Source: Flavobacterium sp. IB48
GTDB lineage: Bacteria > Bacteroidota > Bacteroidia > Flavobacteriales > Flavobacteriaceae
Length of the DNA stretch: 64,000 bases
NCBI RefSeq assembly: GCF_016405855.1
Contig: NZ_JAEFCA010000001.1
Span: 1,422,372-1,486,371 of the forward strand
Reading direction: 5' to 3'
The notes beneath the pieces are model-generated. The model saw only the letters and a program-made list of their open reading frames with translations, did not search any database and was not told the origin of the DNA. Of this stretch, positions 1 through 10,396 are shown piece after piece. The translations under genes and the position numbers were made by a program. Within the stretch, counting starts at the first letter, position 1. Each line of letters starts with the position of its first letter.

Positions 1-4
1 ATTG

Positions 5-361
5 TTATTTCAATAATGAATTTTTGCTTAATTCAGCAGAAACTTCTTCTGTAGAACGCATCAATAATGCAAGGTTGCTTCCTTCTCGAGAAAAAGCAAC
101 AATGAAATTGGAACCGCTTATTTTGTTTCCAACGATAACGCCTTCGGCGCTTTTTAAGTACAATTGTTTTAAAGAGCCTTTTTCTAAATCAAGTAAGAAT
201 TTTTCGCTCATAGATAAAATTGCTGCGCTCATTGCGGCGATACTATCTCCATAGTCTAAATTCAGTGAGGTAATGAGTTTGCCTTTTCCATTTAAAATTA
301 AAGCTGCTGTAGATTTTGTGCTGACAAGAAAGTCATTTAGGGTAGTTGTGATTTCATTCAT
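5..361 (-). CDS. Roadblock/LC7 domain protein
   Basis: A 118-residue cytosolic protein with the roadblock/LC7 pattern: a short helix, a DYGDS-x-AAM segment around residue 37, a long helix ending in GSLKQLYLK, then the two final strands (GVIVGNK, FIVAFS). Roadblock proteins in bacteria commonly partner small Ras-like GTPases of the MglA type; no such GTPase is visible here, so the partner is unknown. It resembles the product encoded at 11310-11630, which has the same layout. There is no signal peptide or membrane segment. The ATG start at 361 is the only good one. Neighbours to the left lie outside the window. The domain call is fairly safe, the role inferred. Confidence 0.7.
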   Translation of the reverse strand: MNEITTTLNDFLVSTKSTAALILNGKGKLITSLNLDYGDSIAAMSAAILSMSEKFLLDLEKGSLKQLYLKSAEGVIVGNKISGSNFIVAFSREGSNLALLMRSTEEVSAELSKNSLLK

Positions 362-542
362 GATTTTGTAGGATTTTGGGATGAATGTTAAATTCAGTTC
401 ATTTGGAATTTGGATTTAAAAATTAATTGCTGTTTAACCTAAACAAGTGTTAATTTTTATTAACAAATATAAATTAAATTATGTATCATTGTAGTACCAA
501 ATCAGTAATAATTTAAATTATTTACTACAAAAAACTTACATT

Positions 543-758
543 ATGGCTAAAGTATTGAAATTCAAAGAAGTAAACTCTGATGTAGAGCGCAGAATGAAAG
601 AATTTGAAAAACTGCGCGTTAAGTTTAAAGCTGATGTAAAAAAGGGAGAAGCTAAGAAGTTGGCGGCCGGAAAAGAAAGCAAGGGAATATTTAAATCTAT
701 TTCAGAATTTTTTTCCGACAGTCCAAAGACACCAGCTAAAGCTGCCGTAAAAAAGTAA
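543..758 (+). CDS. Small lysine-rich protein of unknown function
   Basis: A 71-residue, strongly basic protein. The first 45 residues look like one charged helix (EVNSDVERRMKEFEKLRVKF), followed by a short hydrophobic-acidic patch (GIFKSISEFFSD) and an AKAAVKK tail. I do not recognise a family. The Lys/Ala/Pro-rich tail is of the kind seen in small nucleic-acid-binding proteins, but this is only an impression. It is a single-gene unit: more than 170 bp precede it and a strong terminator follows at 814-839. Codon use matches neighbouring core genes, which supports it being real. Confidence 0.6.
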   Translation: MAKVLKFKEVNSDVERRMKEFEKLRVKFKADVKKGEAKKLAAGKESKGIFKSISEFFSDSPKTPAKAAVKK

Positions 759-813
759 ACTTCATCAGGTTTAGATTAGCAGATAAACTTGTTTAGTTTG
801 TTACAAAAGAATT

Positions 814-839
814 AACGCTCCTTTAGGAGCGTTTTTTTT
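814..839 (+). terminator. Rho-independent terminator
   Basis: Perfect stem AACGCTCC / GGAGCGTT with a four-base loop, followed by a run of T. It ends the transcript of the small gene at 543 and separates it from lspA. Confidence 0.85.
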
Positions 840-877
840 GATTAAATTGTTATTTTTGCCCATCAAAAAATTATAAA

Positions 878-1474
878 ATGTCATTACGAAAAGCGTATTT
901 CCTTATATTCTTAGTTTTAATTGTTGATCAGCTTTCTAAAATTTATGTCAAAACAAATTTTGTTTTAGGCGAAGAAGTTGTAATTGCTGATTGGTTTAGA
1001 ATTCATTTTATTGAAAATGAAGGAATGGCTTGGGGTACAAAAATACCAGGTGAATACGGAAAACTAATCTTGACCGTTTTCAGAATCTTTGCTGTTGTTG
1101 GAATTGGATGGTGGCTTTCTGATTCAGTAAAAAAGCGTCATTCAAATTATCTGATAGCAGCTATTGCATTAATCTTCGCAGGAGCGGCTGGAAATATTAT
1201 CGATTCTGTTTTCTACGGAGTTATTTTTGATGACAGCACACATAACTTAGCAACTATTTTTTCTCCAACTCCATATGGTACGTGGTTTCATGGTTTGGTT
1301 GTAGATATGTTTTACTTTCCTATTTGGGAAGGTGAGCTTCCAAGTTGGTTGCCAATATTTGGAGGAAAACATTTTGCATTCTTCAATGCAATTTTTAATA
1401 TTGCCGATGTGGCAATTTCTACTGGTGTAGGTATACTTTTGGTTTTCAACAAAAGAGCTTTTCCAAAACACTAA
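878..1474 (+). CDS. lspA: Lipoprotein signal peptidase (signal peptidase II)
   Basis: Membrane aspartyl protease that cleaves prolipoprotein signal peptides ahead of the lipidated cysteine. The 198-residue protein has the four expected membrane helices. Conserved family patches are visible: VDQLSK near residue 16, GAAGNIIDS at 102-110, and the two catalytic aspartates in VVDMFYF (D143) and NIADVAI (D177). It is longer than the E. coli enzyme (about 164) because of insertions between the last two helices, which I understand to be usual in Bacteroidota. A TATTTTTG -7-like box lies at 851-858, just before the ATG. Many lipoproteins in this window (31341, 33204, 45533) would be its substrates. 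Confidence 0.95.
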   Translation: MSLRKAYFLIFLVLIVDQLSKIYVKTNFVLGEEVVIADWFRIHFIENEGMAWGTKIPGEYGKLILTVFRIFAVVGIGWWLSDSVKKRHSNYLIAAIALIFAGAAGNIIDSVFYGVIFDDSTHNLATIFSPTPYGTWFHGLVVDMFYFPIWEGELPSWLPIFGGKHFAFFNAIFNIADVAISTGVGILLVFNKRAFPKH

Positions 1475-1558
1475 TTTTATCGATTTCTCAATTTTATTTG
1501 ATTTTTTAATTAATACTGCGCTAGAAGTGCTATTTTTACGATATAAAAAATCAAAACC

Positions 1559-4500
1559 ATGCAAAGTCCGTCTTTTTCTATTTATGATGCTTCTGCAGGA
1601 TCAGGAAAGACGTATACTTTGGTTAAAGAATATTTAAAGATTATTCTTTCTTCTCCAAAAAACGATGCATATCGAAATATTTTAGCAATTACTTTTACCA
1701 ACAAAGCGGTTCATGAAATGAAAAGCCGTATTGTTGGGAATTTGTCTGAATTTGCAAAAGACGATCCGTCTCCGAAAGCGGCTGATTTGATGGAAGATTT
1801 GTCACGCGATACTGGGCTTTCAATCATTAAAATTAAAACCAAATCGCAGCAGATCATTAAGCACTTAATTCATAATTATGCGGCTTTTGATATTTCTACC
1901 ATTGATAAATTTACCCATAAAGTTATTCGTGCTTTTGCGCACGATTTAAATCTTCCGATGACTTTTGAAGTTACTCTGGATACCGAAAATTTATTGGTTG
2001 AGGCTGTTGATGCAATTATTGCTCAAGCAGGAGAAGACGAAACATTGACCAAATTGCTTATCGATTTTACAATGGAAAAAACCGATGATGACAAAAGTTG
2101 GGATGTTTCTCGAGAAATTCTCGACACAGGAAGATTGGTTTTGAATGAAAATAATAGAAATGAAATTTTGCATTTTCAAGATAAAACAATCGGAGAGTTT
2201 GTTGAAATTAAAAAGAAAATGCAGGCGCTTTGCAAAGAACTGGAAGAAAAAAATGAAGGTCTTGCAACGAAAGCAATTGAATTAATTGATAAAAACGGAA
2301 TTGACCCAAAATCATTTTCAAGAGGAACTTTTCCAAATCATTTGGAAAGTATTCGAAGCGGAAAATTCAATCCAAAAAATAAAACCTTTCATGAGTTTGA
2401 TGATATTGCAATTAACAAAACGGCAAAAGACCGAGCGTTAATCGAAAATATTATTCCAGAATTGCTTCAGATATTAAAAGAGGTTTATCAAAATTTCGAA
2501 AAAAGAGATTTTTATAAGGCTTTCTTAAAAAACATAACTCCGCTTTCTTTACTGAATACGGTGAGTAATGAACTTGCTAAAATTCAGTCGGAACAAAATG
2601 TTTTATCGATTTCAGAATTCAATGCGATTATTCATCGCGAAATTCAGAATCAGCCAGCGCCTTTTATCTATGAACGTTTAGGTGAGCGTTATCGCAATTT
2701 CTTTATTGATGAATTTCAAGATACATCAGAAATGCAATGGCAGAACTTGATTCCGCTTATTGATAATTCACTTTCTGGTTTGGATGATTATGGTAACAAA
2801 GGAACTTTGATGATTGTTGGAGATCCGAAACAGTCAATTTATCGTTGGCGCGGAGGAAAAGCAGAACAGTTTATCGAGTTAAGTAAAGAAGAAGTCGCTT
2901 TTTTTCATCACGAAAAAAAAGTGAAGCATTTAGATACCAATTATAGAAGTTATAGTGAGGTTATTGAATTTAATAATGCTTTCTTCCAATTAATTTCGGC
3001 TGAATTTACAAATGCAGATTATAAGGATTTATACGAAAATCACAGCTTCCAAAATACGAATTCGAAAAAAGGGGGGTATGTGAATATTTCTTTTCTTCCA
3101 ATTGCCGAGAAAAATGAATTTATAGATGACGAAGAAGTTGTAGAGAAATCAGATTTGTATGTCTTAGCAACTTTAAATACGATCAGAGAAGTCGTTAAGC
3201 AGGGTTTTGAATATAAAGATATTGTAATCTTGACGAGAAAAAGAGATCAAGGAATTGCGGTTGCAAATTATTTGACCGAGCAAGGCGTTCCGCTTCTTTC
3301 TTCAGAAACTTTAATGATTCAGAATGCATCAGAAGTTCGTTTTATAATTCATCTTCTTCGGTATTTAAATAATAGCGCCGACTTAGAGTCGAAAGCTAAC
3401 TTTTTGCATTTCCTTTCTTCAACAAAAGACTTGTCTATGCCGGTTCATGATTTCATTGCATTGGGAATGAATCATAGATTTGAAAAAGAATTTGAAGAAT
3501 GGCTTGTGACTTTTGATGTTTCTTTTTCTTTTGAAGATGTTCGGAAGAAATCTTTATATGAGGCTGTTGAAATCATTATTTCTAAATTTATTCTTCTGTC
3601 TGAAGGAAATGCTTATGTGCAGTTTTTTCTGGATATTGTTTTAGAAAGAGATATTCGGAATCAATCTGGAGTTGCAGACTTTTTGATTTTCTGGGATAAA
3701 AATTCGGATAAATTTAGCATTCCGTCTCCAGAAGGAAATAATGCAGTTCGTATTATGACGATTCATAAATCTAAAGGATTAGAGTTTCCGGTTGTAATTA
3801 TGCCTTTTGCAGATGAAGATTATAACCGAAAGCCAAAAGATAAGTTGTGGCTCGATACTGAAGAAATAGATTTAGGAGTTCCAAAAGCTTTGGTTGATAA
3901 TAGCAGTGCGGTTGAAAGTTTTGGAGAAAGTGCCTCGGCAGTTTTTAATTTGAAAAAACAAGAAGAGCTTTTAGATAATATAAATGTGTTGTATGTGGCG
4001 CTAACGCGTGCCGAAGAACAATTATATGTGATTTCTCAATCATTAAAAGCTAAAAGTGATGGCGAATATCCGAACAACATGGCTTCTTTTTTTATTAAAT
4101 TTTTGATTCATGAAGGGGTTTACGAGGAAGAAAAATTGAGTTATGAATTTGGAAATGAAACTAGGCTATCAAAAATCACGAGAACAGTCGATACAGTTAA
4201 ATCGATTCCTGTTGTCAGGGAAGTTTTAAATCCGAAAAATATTAAAATTGCACAACGCGAAGCTTTAATGTGGGGAACGCATCAGCAGGAAGCTATTTCG
4301 TACGGAAATATTGTTCATGAAATTTTGGCTTTTGTTAAAGATAAAACAGATGTTGATTTGGCGGTAACTAAAGCTATTGAAAACGGTTTGATAACTTACG
4401 ATCAAGTAGATCAAGTATTGCAAACTTTGAGAGAAATTGTGAATCATCCAGAACTAAATGTTTGTTTTGATGGAAAAGATACGGTTTTGAATGAGCAGAC

Positions 4501-4717
4501 GATTGTTCAGAAAGAAGGGAGAATTTTAAAGCCAGATCGAGTTGTCTTTTTAGAAAATAAACAAGCCTATTTGTTAGATTATAAAACAGGTGCTGTAAAT
4601 GCAAAATATCAACAGCAGATTCAGGAATATCAAGATGCAATTGAAGATTTGGGATATGCAGTTTTGAAAAAGGCTTTGGTATACATTGGGACAGAAATTG
4701 AGGTGGTAAATTTGTGA
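1559..4717 (+). CDS. AddA/RecB-like UvrD-family helicase-nuclease
   Basis: A 1052-residue superfamily 1 helicase fused to a nuclease, expected to process double-strand DNA ends for recombination. Helicase motifs appear in order: Walker A ASAGSGKT (11-18), Walker B FFIDEFQDTSEMQW, GDPKQSIYRWRGG, IMTIHKSKGLEFPVV and NVLYVALTRAEEQ. The C-terminal 60 residues carry a PD-(D/E)XK nuclease core (PDRVVFLE, then LLDYKTG). This arrangement matches AddA-type enzymes. The likely partner is the AddB-like protein at 7634-10396, separated from it by kbl and ompA. The ATG start is immediately before the P-loop domain, as is normal in the family. Confidence 0.9.
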   Translation: MQSPSFSIYDASAGSGKTYTLVKEYLKIILSSPKNDAYRNILAITFTNKAVHEMKSRIVGNLSEFAKDDPSPKAADLMEDLSRDTGLSIIKIKTKSQQIIKHLIHNYAAFDISTIDKFTHKVIRAFAHDLNLPMTFEVTLDTENLLVEAVDAIIAQAGEDETLTKLLIDFTMEKTDDDKSWDVSREILDTGRLVLNENNRNEILHFQDKTIGEFVEIKKKMQALCKELEEKNEGLATKAIELIDKNGIDPKSFSRGTFPNHLESIRSGKFNPKNKTFHEFDDIAINKTAKDRALIENIIPELLQILKEVYQNFEKRDFYKAFLKNITPLSLLNTVSNELAKIQSEQNVLSISEFNAIIHREIQNQPAPFIYERLGERYRNFFIDEFQDTSEMQWQNLIPLIDNSLSGLDDYGNKGTLMIVGDPKQSIYRWRGGKAEQFIELSKEEVAFFHHEKKVKHLDTNYRSYSEVIEFNNAFFQLISAEFTNADYKDLYENHSFQNTNSKKGGYVNISFLPIAEKNEFIDDEEVVEKSDLYVLATLNTIREVVKQGFEYKDIVILTRKRDQGIAVANYLTEQGVPLLSSETLMIQNASEVRFIIHLLRYLNNSADLESKANFLHFLSSTKDLSMPVHDFIALGMNHRFEKEFEEWLVTFDVSFSFEDVRKKSLYEAVEIIISKFILLSEGNAYVQFFLDIVLERDIRNQSGVADFLIFWDKNSDKFSIPSPEGNNAVRIMTIHKSKGLEFPVVIMPFADEDYNRKPKDKLWLDTEEIDLGVPKALVDNSSAVESFGESASAVFNLKKQEELLDNINVLYVALTRAEEQLYVISQSLKAKSDGEYPNNMASFFIKFLIHEGVYEEEKLSYEFGNETRLSKITRTVDTVKSIPVVREVLNPKNIKIAQREALMWGTHQQEAISYGNIVHEILAFVKDKTDVDLAVTKAIENGLITYDQVDQVLQTLREIVNHPELNVCFDGKDTVLNEQTIVQKEGRILKPDRVVFLENKQAYLLDYKTGAVNAKYQQQIQEYQDAIEDLGYAVLKKALVYIGTEIEVVNL

Positions 4718-4799
4718 AAAAATTAATCAGATGTTAAAGAAAAAGCGAAGCTGAATTTTGGTTAAGCTGTTAATATTTAACGTTTTAAATAAATAAAAA

Positions 4800-5993
4800 A
4801 TGTACGGTAAAATAAAAGAACATCTGCAAAAAGAATTGCAGACAATTGAAGAAAATGGAATCTTTAAAAAGGAGCGTATTATTACTTCTCCTCAAGGTGC
4901 AGAAATCACAATTTCAACAGGAGAAACAGTGTTGAACTTTTGTGCTAATAATTATTTAGGACTTTCATCGCATCCAGAAGTGGTGCAAGCAGCAAAAGAT
5001 GCAATGGATACGCATGGTTTCGGAATGTCGTCTGTTCGATTTATTTGTGGCACACAAGATATTCATAAAACATTAGAGAAAAAGATTGCTGATTTTTATG
5101 GTACAGAAGATACTATATTATATGCCGCAGCCTTTGATGCAAACGGAGGTGTTTTTGAGCCTTTGTTGGGAGAGAATGATGCAATTATTTCAGATAGCTT
5201 AAATCACGCTTCTATTATAGATGGTGTTCGTTTATGTAAAGCTGCTAGATATCGTTATGAAAATAATAATATGGAAGACTTGGAGCAGCAGTTGATAAAA
5301 GCAAACGAAGCTGGAGCTCGTTTTAAATTGATTGTTACTGACGGAGTTTTTTCTATGGACGGATTAGTAGCGCCACTAGACAAAATTTGTGATCTTGCTG
5401 ATAAATACGATGCAATGGTAATGGTGGATGAATGTCATGCCGCTGGTTTTATTGGGGCAACTGGAAAAGGAACTCTCGAAGCAAAAGGAGTAATGGGAAG
5501 GGTAGATATTATAACAGGGACTCTTGGAAAAGCTTTAGGTGGAGCAATGGGAGGATATACTACTGCGAAAAAAGAAATTATTGAGTTATTACGTCAGAGA
5601 TCTCGACCTTACTTGTTTTCAAATTCATTGGCTCCGGCTATTGTTGGCGCTTCGATAAAAGTATTTGAATTATTGGAAAGAGACACAACACTTCGTGATA
5701 AATTAGAATGGAATACCAACTATTTTAAAGAAGGAATGAAAAAAGCAGGCTTCGATATTATTGATGGAGATTCTGCAATTGTTCCAGTTATGTTATACGA
5801 TGCAAAATTATCTCAGACAATGGCAAACGAACTTTTGAAACAAGGAATTTATGTTATTGGATTTTTCTTTCCAGTGGTTCCGAAAGATAAGGCTAGAATA
5901 CGAGTACAGCTATCTGCGGCGCATGAAAAAGAACATTTGGACAAAGCTATAAATGCCTTCACAGTTGTCGGTAAAATGTTAAAAGTTATATAA
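4800..5993 (+). CDS. kbl: Glycine C-acetyltransferase (2-amino-3-ketobutyrate CoA ligase)
   Basis: PLP enzyme of the alpha-oxoamine synthase family that splits 2-amino-3-oxobutyrate with CoA into glycine and acetyl-CoA, the second step of threonine breakdown. The 397-residue length equals that of typical Kbl. Visible motifs are [11 protein letters not shown] (50-60), the cofactor-binding DECHAAGF (D210, H213) and the PLP lysine K244 in [10 protein letters not shown]. The related enzymes BioF and 5-aminolevulinate synthase share the fold, but the N-terminal and GTQDIHK segments fit Kbl best. No threonine dehydrogenase gene lies alongside, so it is transcribed alone or after the AddA-like gene. 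Confidence 0.93.
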   Translation: MYGKIKEHLQKELQTIEENGIFKKERIITSPQGAEITISTGETVLNFCANNYLGLSSHPEVVQAAKDAMDTHGFGMSSVRFICGTQDIHKTLEKKIADFYGTEDTILYAAAFDANGGVFEPLLGENDAIISDSLNHASIIDGVRLCKAARYRYENNNMEDLEQQLIKANEAGARFKLIVTDGVFSMDGLVAPLDKICDLADKYDAMVMVDECHAAGFIGATGKGTLEAKGVMGRVDIITGTLGKALGGAMGGYTTAKKEIIELLRQRSRPYLFSNSLAPAIVGASIKVFELLERDTTLRDKLEWNTNYFKEGMKKAGFDIIDGDSAIVPVMLYDAKLSQTMANELLKQGIYVIGFFFPVVPKDKARIRVQLSAAHEKEHLDKAINAFTVVGKMLKVI

Positions 5994-6038
5994 TTACCAC
6001 TTCTGTTAAATTTTTGTAGGTTTTTTTTAACATTTCAT

Positions 6039-6069
6039 TTTGTATTTAAAAAATTTGGTGTTACTTTTG
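6039..6069 (+). promoter_or_regulatory. Bacteroidota-type promoter for ompA
   Basis: TTTG at 6039-6042, 19 bases, then TACTTTTG at 6062-6069. This matches the TTTG / TAnnTTTG consensus of the Bacteroidota primary sigma factor exactly, and predicts a 5' leader of about 30 bases ahead of ompA. Confidence 0.75.
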
Positions 6070-6106
6070 CTTGTAATTAACTAAATTGTAATTAAAAAAA
6101 TTAAGT

Positions 6107-7570
6107 ATGAAACATCTTAACAAACTTTTAGTTGCTGTATTGATGGCGATGGGTTTAAATGCTCACGCGCAAGACAGTAACAATCCATGGGCGATCTCTT
6201 TCGGAGTTAATGCTGTGGATACTAGAACAAGTTCAGGTGCTGGTAGTGGATTTTTCGATCAGCACTTCTCTCAGCCATTCGCTGTAAAAGACAACTGGAA
6301 CATTTTACCTTCTTTATCTTACATTGGTGTGTCTAGATATGTAGGTAGTGGTTTCTCAGTTGGTTTACAAGGATCTGTAAACAAAATTGATAAATATGTT
6401 ACTTTCGATCCAACTGCTGCAGGGCATGATGGTAGAGGTAATGTTGTTACTAATCCTGGTGACTTAATGTACTACGGAATTGATGCTACTATCAAATATA
6501 GCTTCCAAGAATTAATCAAATCTAAAGTGATTGATCCTTCGTTATCTGTTGGTGGTGGTTATACTTTCTTCGGAGATAGTAGCTATGGAACTGTTAACCC
6601 AGGTGCTGGTGTTACTTTCTGGTTTACTGATGCTATTGGTCTTGAGTTAGCTACAAGATACAAATGGGCTGTTAGTGGTGATAGACAAGATGCTTCTGGA
6701 ACTCCAGATGCTCCATCTCACTTCCAACACACTGCAGGTTTAGTTTTCAAATTCGGAGGTAAAGATACTGACGGAGACGGAATCTACGACAAAGACGATG
6801 CTTGTCCAGATGTTGCTGGTTTAAAACAATTCAACGGATGTCCTGATACTGACGGTGACGGAATCGTTGATGCTTCTGACGCTTGTCCAGATGTATTTGG
6901 TTTAGCTGCATTAAACGGATGTCCTGATACAGACGGAGACGGAATTGCTGATAAAGATGACGCTTGTCCAGATGTTGCTGGTTTAGCTGCTTTAAAAGGT
7001 TGTCCTGATACTGACGGTGACGGAATCGCTGATAAAGACGATAAATGTCCTACAGTTGCTGGTCCTAAAGAAAACGGTGGTTGCCCATTCTTAGATGCTG
7101 ATAAAGACGGTGTTGCTGATAAAGATGATGACTGTCCTACAGTTCCAGGTCCTGCAAGTAACAGAGGATGTCCAGAAGTAACTTCTGCTGCATTAGAAGA
7201 TCTTAAAGTTCAAGCTAGAGCAATCTACTTCAACTCAGGAAAAGCTACTTTCAAAACTGGTGACAAAGAAACTCCAGCTAGATTAGATGCTATTAAAGAA
7301 ATCCTTAAAAACTATCCAAACGCGAAATTCTCTATCGAAGGACACACAGATAGTACAGGTTCTGCTAAAGTTAACCAAAAACTTTCTGAAGATAGAGCTA
7401 ACGCTGTATTAAACGCTTTAGTTGAAAGAGGTGTTAACCCAGAAAACTTAGAAGCTAAAGGATTTGGTTCTAGCCAACCAGTTGCAAGTAACAAAACTGC
7501 TGCAGGTAAAGCACAAAACAGAAGAACTGAAATTAGACACATTGGTTCTAAATACCAAGGTAAACTATAA
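6107..7570 (+). CDS. OmpA-family outer-membrane protein with thrombospondin type-3 repeats
   Basis: Structural outer-membrane protein that tethers the outer membrane to peptidoglycan. The 487 residues comprise a signal peptide ending AHAQD, an eight-strand-like barrel to about residue 220, five calcium-binding type-3 repeats of the DTDGDGI-x-D-x-D-x-CPDVAG form (about 222-355), and a C-terminal OmpA domain with [21 protein letters not shown] and RRTEIRHI. Codon use is visibly optimised (GCT, GGT, AAC, TCT) and the promoter is near consensus, so strong expression is likely. A terminator follows directly. The family is common as a major porin-like protein in flavobacteria. Confidence 0.95.
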   Translation: MKHLNKLLVAVLMAMGLNAHAQDSNNPWAISFGVNAVDTRTSSGAGSGFFDQHFSQPFAVKDNWNILPSLSYIGVSRYVGSGFSVGLQGSVNKIDKYVTFDPTAAGHDGRGNVVTNPGDLMYYGIDATIKYSFQELIKSKVIDPSLSVGGGYTFFGDSSYGTVNPGAGVTFWFTDAIGLELATRYKWAVSGDRQDASGTPDAPSHFQHTAGLVFKFGGKDTDGDGIYDKDDACPDVAGLKQFNGCPDTDGDGIVDASDACPDVFGLAALNGCPDTDGDGIADKDDACPDVAGLAALKGCPDTDGDGIADKDDKCPTVAGPKENGGCPFLDADKDGVADKDDDCPTVPGPASNRGCPEVTSAALEDLKVQARAIYFNSGKATFKTGDKETPARLDAIKEILKNYPNAKFSIEGHTDSTGSAKVNQKLSEDRANAVLNALVERGVNPENLEAKGFGSSQPVASNKTAAGKAQNRRTEIRHIGSKYQGKL

Positions 7571-7591
7571 TTAGTTTTCTAAATAAACATG

Positions 7592-7622
7592 AAAAGCCAT
7601 TCTTAATTGAATGGCTTTTTTT
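7592..7622 (+). terminator. Rho-independent terminator of ompA
   Basis: Stem AAAGCCATTC / GAATGGCTTT with a short AT loop and a T-run. A possible TTG start at 7607 for the next gene lies inside this hairpin, which argues for the later ATG at 7634. Confidence 0.85.
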
Positions 7623-7633
7623 ATTTTTATCCT

Positions 7634-10396
7634 ATGGTAAATACTTCTTTTCTTCAAAAAATTGCCTCTGTTGTAATTCAGGACTTTGCAGAGAAACTCT
7701 CTGAAATAACAATAATACTTCCGAATAAAAGAGCAAAAGTTTTTTTGATTGAAGCTCTTAAAAAAGAGACTTCGAAGACTATTATTGCTCCAGAGATTAC
7801 AAGTATTGAAGATTTTGTTCAAGATGTAGCTTCAATACGTTCAGTTGATTCGATAGAGCTGTTGTTTGAGTTTTACGAAGTTTATTTATCAATTACAGAA
7901 CAGAAGCATCAGCAATCTTTTGAGCTGTTTGCAAATTGGGCAAAGACCCTTTTGCAAGATTTTAATGAAATTGATCGCTATCTTTTAGATCCATCGCATG
8001 TTCTGTCATATTTAAAAGATATTGAAGATATAAAAAGGTGGGGGCTAGAAGTAGATCAAAAAACAAAACTTCTTGAAAATTATATTGATTTTTGGAAGTT
8101 ACTTCCTTTATACTACGAATCACTGTACAACCATTTGTTGTTTAAGTCAATTGGATATCAAGGTTTGATTTACAGAGAAGCGGTAAATAATCTCAATCAT
8201 TTTTCGAACACTATTGGAAAACGTACTTTTATTTTTGCGGGTTTCAATGCTTTAAATGCAGCAGAAGAAAAAATCGTACAGCATCTATTAGCTTTAGATC
8301 AAGCCAGAATTTATTGGGATGCTGATCAAGCTTTTCTTAATGATCCATATCATGATGCTGGACTTTTTTTGAGACGTTTTAAAGAAAGTTGGAAACATTA
8401 TAAGTCAAATATTTTTGAATGGATTGTGGATGATTTTTCACAGTCAAAAAATATTCAAGTTATCGGAACTCCAAAAACAATTGGGCAAGCAAAATTAGCG
8501 GGTAGTATTATCGAAAATTTAATTGATCAAAATCCAGAAGCTTCGTTAGATAAAGTTGCCGTTGTGCTTGGTGAAGAGAATTTATTGGTTCCTGTTTTGT
8601 ATTCGCTTCCTTCATCTGTTGGAGCTTTAAACATTACAATGGGATATTCTGGAAAGAACAATCCGTCGCAGATTTTTGTTGCCAAATTATTTAAAATGCA
8701 TACCAATGCCCTTTCTCGAAAAGGTGGCAGTTATGTTTTTTACTATAAAGATGTACTTGATATTTTAACTCATCCGTTGGTTGAGCCTTATGCAAATGCG
8801 CATAGATTAGTAAGAATTATTAAAGAAAACAATTATACTTTTATTACTCATCAGAAAATTTTAGAACTTCATCCTGAGCCTTCGAGTTTCTTTGATTTGT
8901 TGTTTGAAAAATGGATAAATGGTTCTGTTGCGGTTTTAAAAAACATTTCTGCTTTATTAATTGCAATTAAAGATCATTTTAGTAATGATAACGAAGAAGA
9001 AAAAATTGCGAAAGCTTTTGTTTACGGAGTTTTTAAAGTAATTAATAAACTTATAAATTACTATTCTAAACATCATCATATTGATAATATTGATACGCTT
9101 CATTCGATTTATAAGCAAATTATAGATTTGGCCGAAGTGTCTTTTGAAGGTGAACCGTTGCGTGGTTTGCAGATTATGGGGGTTTTAGAAAGCCGTGTTT
9201 TGGACTTTGAGACGGTAATTATAACTTCTATGAATGAAGGTAAATTTCCAGCTGGAAAATCGCAGAATTCATTTATTCCTTATGATGTAAAGAGAGAGCT
9301 TGGGCTTCCAACTTTTAAAGAAAAAGATGCGATTTATACCTATCACTTTTATCATTTATTGCAAAGGGCTAAAAATATCTATTTGATTTATAATACAGAA
9401 AATGACGGATTGGATGCAGGAGAGCGTAGCCGTTTTATAACGCAATTAGAAGTCGAAAAGAAATCACAACATAATATTACGTTTGATATTTATAATCCGG
9501 ATCTCCCAAATACGGCTTATGAGCCTATTTCTGTTCCAAAGTCTGATTTGGTGATGGAGCGTTTGAAAGAAATTGCTGTTAATGGGTTTTCTCCGTCGGC
9601 TTTGACTAGTTATATTAGGAATCCAATTGAGTTTTATTTTCAGAAGATATTAAGAATTCGTGAAGTTGAAGAAGTTGAAGAAAACATTGCGTTGAATACT
9701 TTAGGGACTATTATTCATGAGACTTTAAAAGCATTGTATGAACCTTTTATTGGGAAGTTTATTTCTGAGAATGATCTTTCAAATTGCTTTAAGTTGCTGG
9801 ATGACGAAGTTCTTAAGCAATTTAAGTTGGTTTATAAAGAAGGAGAAATCAAGAAAGGACGTAATCTTTTGGCTTTTGAAGTGGCAAAACGAAACGTCTC
9901 TAATTTCTTGAAAATGGAATTGGAATCGGTTAAAAATAATGAAGCGATTCAGATTGTCGCTTTAGAGCAAACTTTTGAACGTGAGTTTGTCCATCCAAAA
10001 TTGCCATTTCCTGTTTTAATTAAAGGAAATGTCGACCGTATAGAGCGTCGAGATGGCAAAATTCGAATTATTGATTATAAGACTGGAAAAGTAGAAAAGG
10101 CTAGCGTTGTGTTGAAAACTTGGAACGGATTGACGCAGGAGATTAAAAACGATAAAATTATTCAGGTTTTGGCTTATGCTTTCATGTTTGAGAAAGAAGC
10201 GGGCGGACTTCCGATAGAAGTTGGAATTATTTCATTCAAAAACCTCAAATCGGGATTTTTGCCTTTTGGCTTTAAAGAAGAAAAAGATCTAGATGTCATA
10301 GTGACGCCTCAAATCTTAAACTCTTATCTGGAAGAAATAGCCAATTTGTTAGCGGAGATTTTTGATATTAATATCCCTTTTGAAGAAAAAATATAA
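7634..10396 (+). CDS. AddB-like PD-(D/E)XK nuclease / inactive helicase
   Basis: A 920-residue protein expected to be the second subunit of an AddAB-type end-processing complex. The N-terminus (ITIILPNKRAKVFLIEAL) and the central ESRVLDFETVIITSMNEGKFP segment are typical of the AddB/RecC-like helicase fold with degenerate motifs. The C-terminus carries a nuclease core: NTLGTIIHETL (the His of the RecB nuclease motif), GNVDRIERR and IRIIDYKTGK. I see no cysteine cluster like the Bacillus AddB iron-sulfur site. I chose the ATG at 7634 because an upstream TTG lies within the ompA terminator. Confidence 0.88.
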   Translation: MVNTSFLQKIASVVIQDFAEKLSEITIILPNKRAKVFLIEALKKETSKTIIAPEITSIEDFVQDVASIRSVDSIELLFEFYEVYLSITEQKHQQSFELFANWAKTLLQDFNEIDRYLLDPSHVLSYLKDIEDIKRWGLEVDQKTKLLENYIDFWKLLPLYYESLYNHLLFKSIGYQGLIYREAVNNLNHFSNTIGKRTFIFAGFNALNAAEEKIVQHLLALDQARIYWDADQAFLNDPYHDAGLFLRRFKESWKHYKSNIFEWIVDDFSQSKNIQVIGTPKTIGQAKLAGSIIENLIDQNPEASLDKVAVVLGEENLLVPVLYSLPSSVGALNITMGYSGKNNPSQIFVAKLFKMHTNALSRKGGSYVFYYKDVLDILTHPLVEPYANAHRLVRIIKENNYTFITHQKILELHPEPSSFFDLLFEKWINGSVAVLKNISALLIAIKDHFSNDNEEEKIAKAFVYGVFKVINKLINYYSKHHHIDNIDTLHSIYKQIIDLAEVSFEGEPLRGLQIMGVLESRVLDFETVIITSMNEGKFPAGKSQNSFIPYDVKRELGLPTFKEKDAIYTYHFYHLLQRAKNIYLIYNTENDGLDAGERSRFITQLEVEKKSQHNITFDIYNPDLPNTAYEPISVPKSDLVMERLKEIAVNGFSPSALTSYIRNPIEFYFQKILRIREVEEVEENIALNTLGTIIHETLKALYEPFIGKFISENDLSNCFKLLDDEVLKQFKLVYKEGEIKKGRNLLAFEVAKRNVSNFLKMELESVKNNEAIQIVALEQTFEREFVHPKLPFPVLIKGNVDRIERRDGKIRIIDYKTGKVEKASVVLKTWNGLTQEIKNDKIIQVLAYAFMFEKEAGGLPIEVGIISFKNLKSGFLPFGFKEEKDLDVIVTPQILNSYLEEIANLLAEIFDINIPFEEKI

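Noticed and set aside
7607..7633. N-terminal extension of the AddB-like protein from TTG
   Set aside because: It would start within the terminator stem of ompA and encode an unlikely aromatic stretch.
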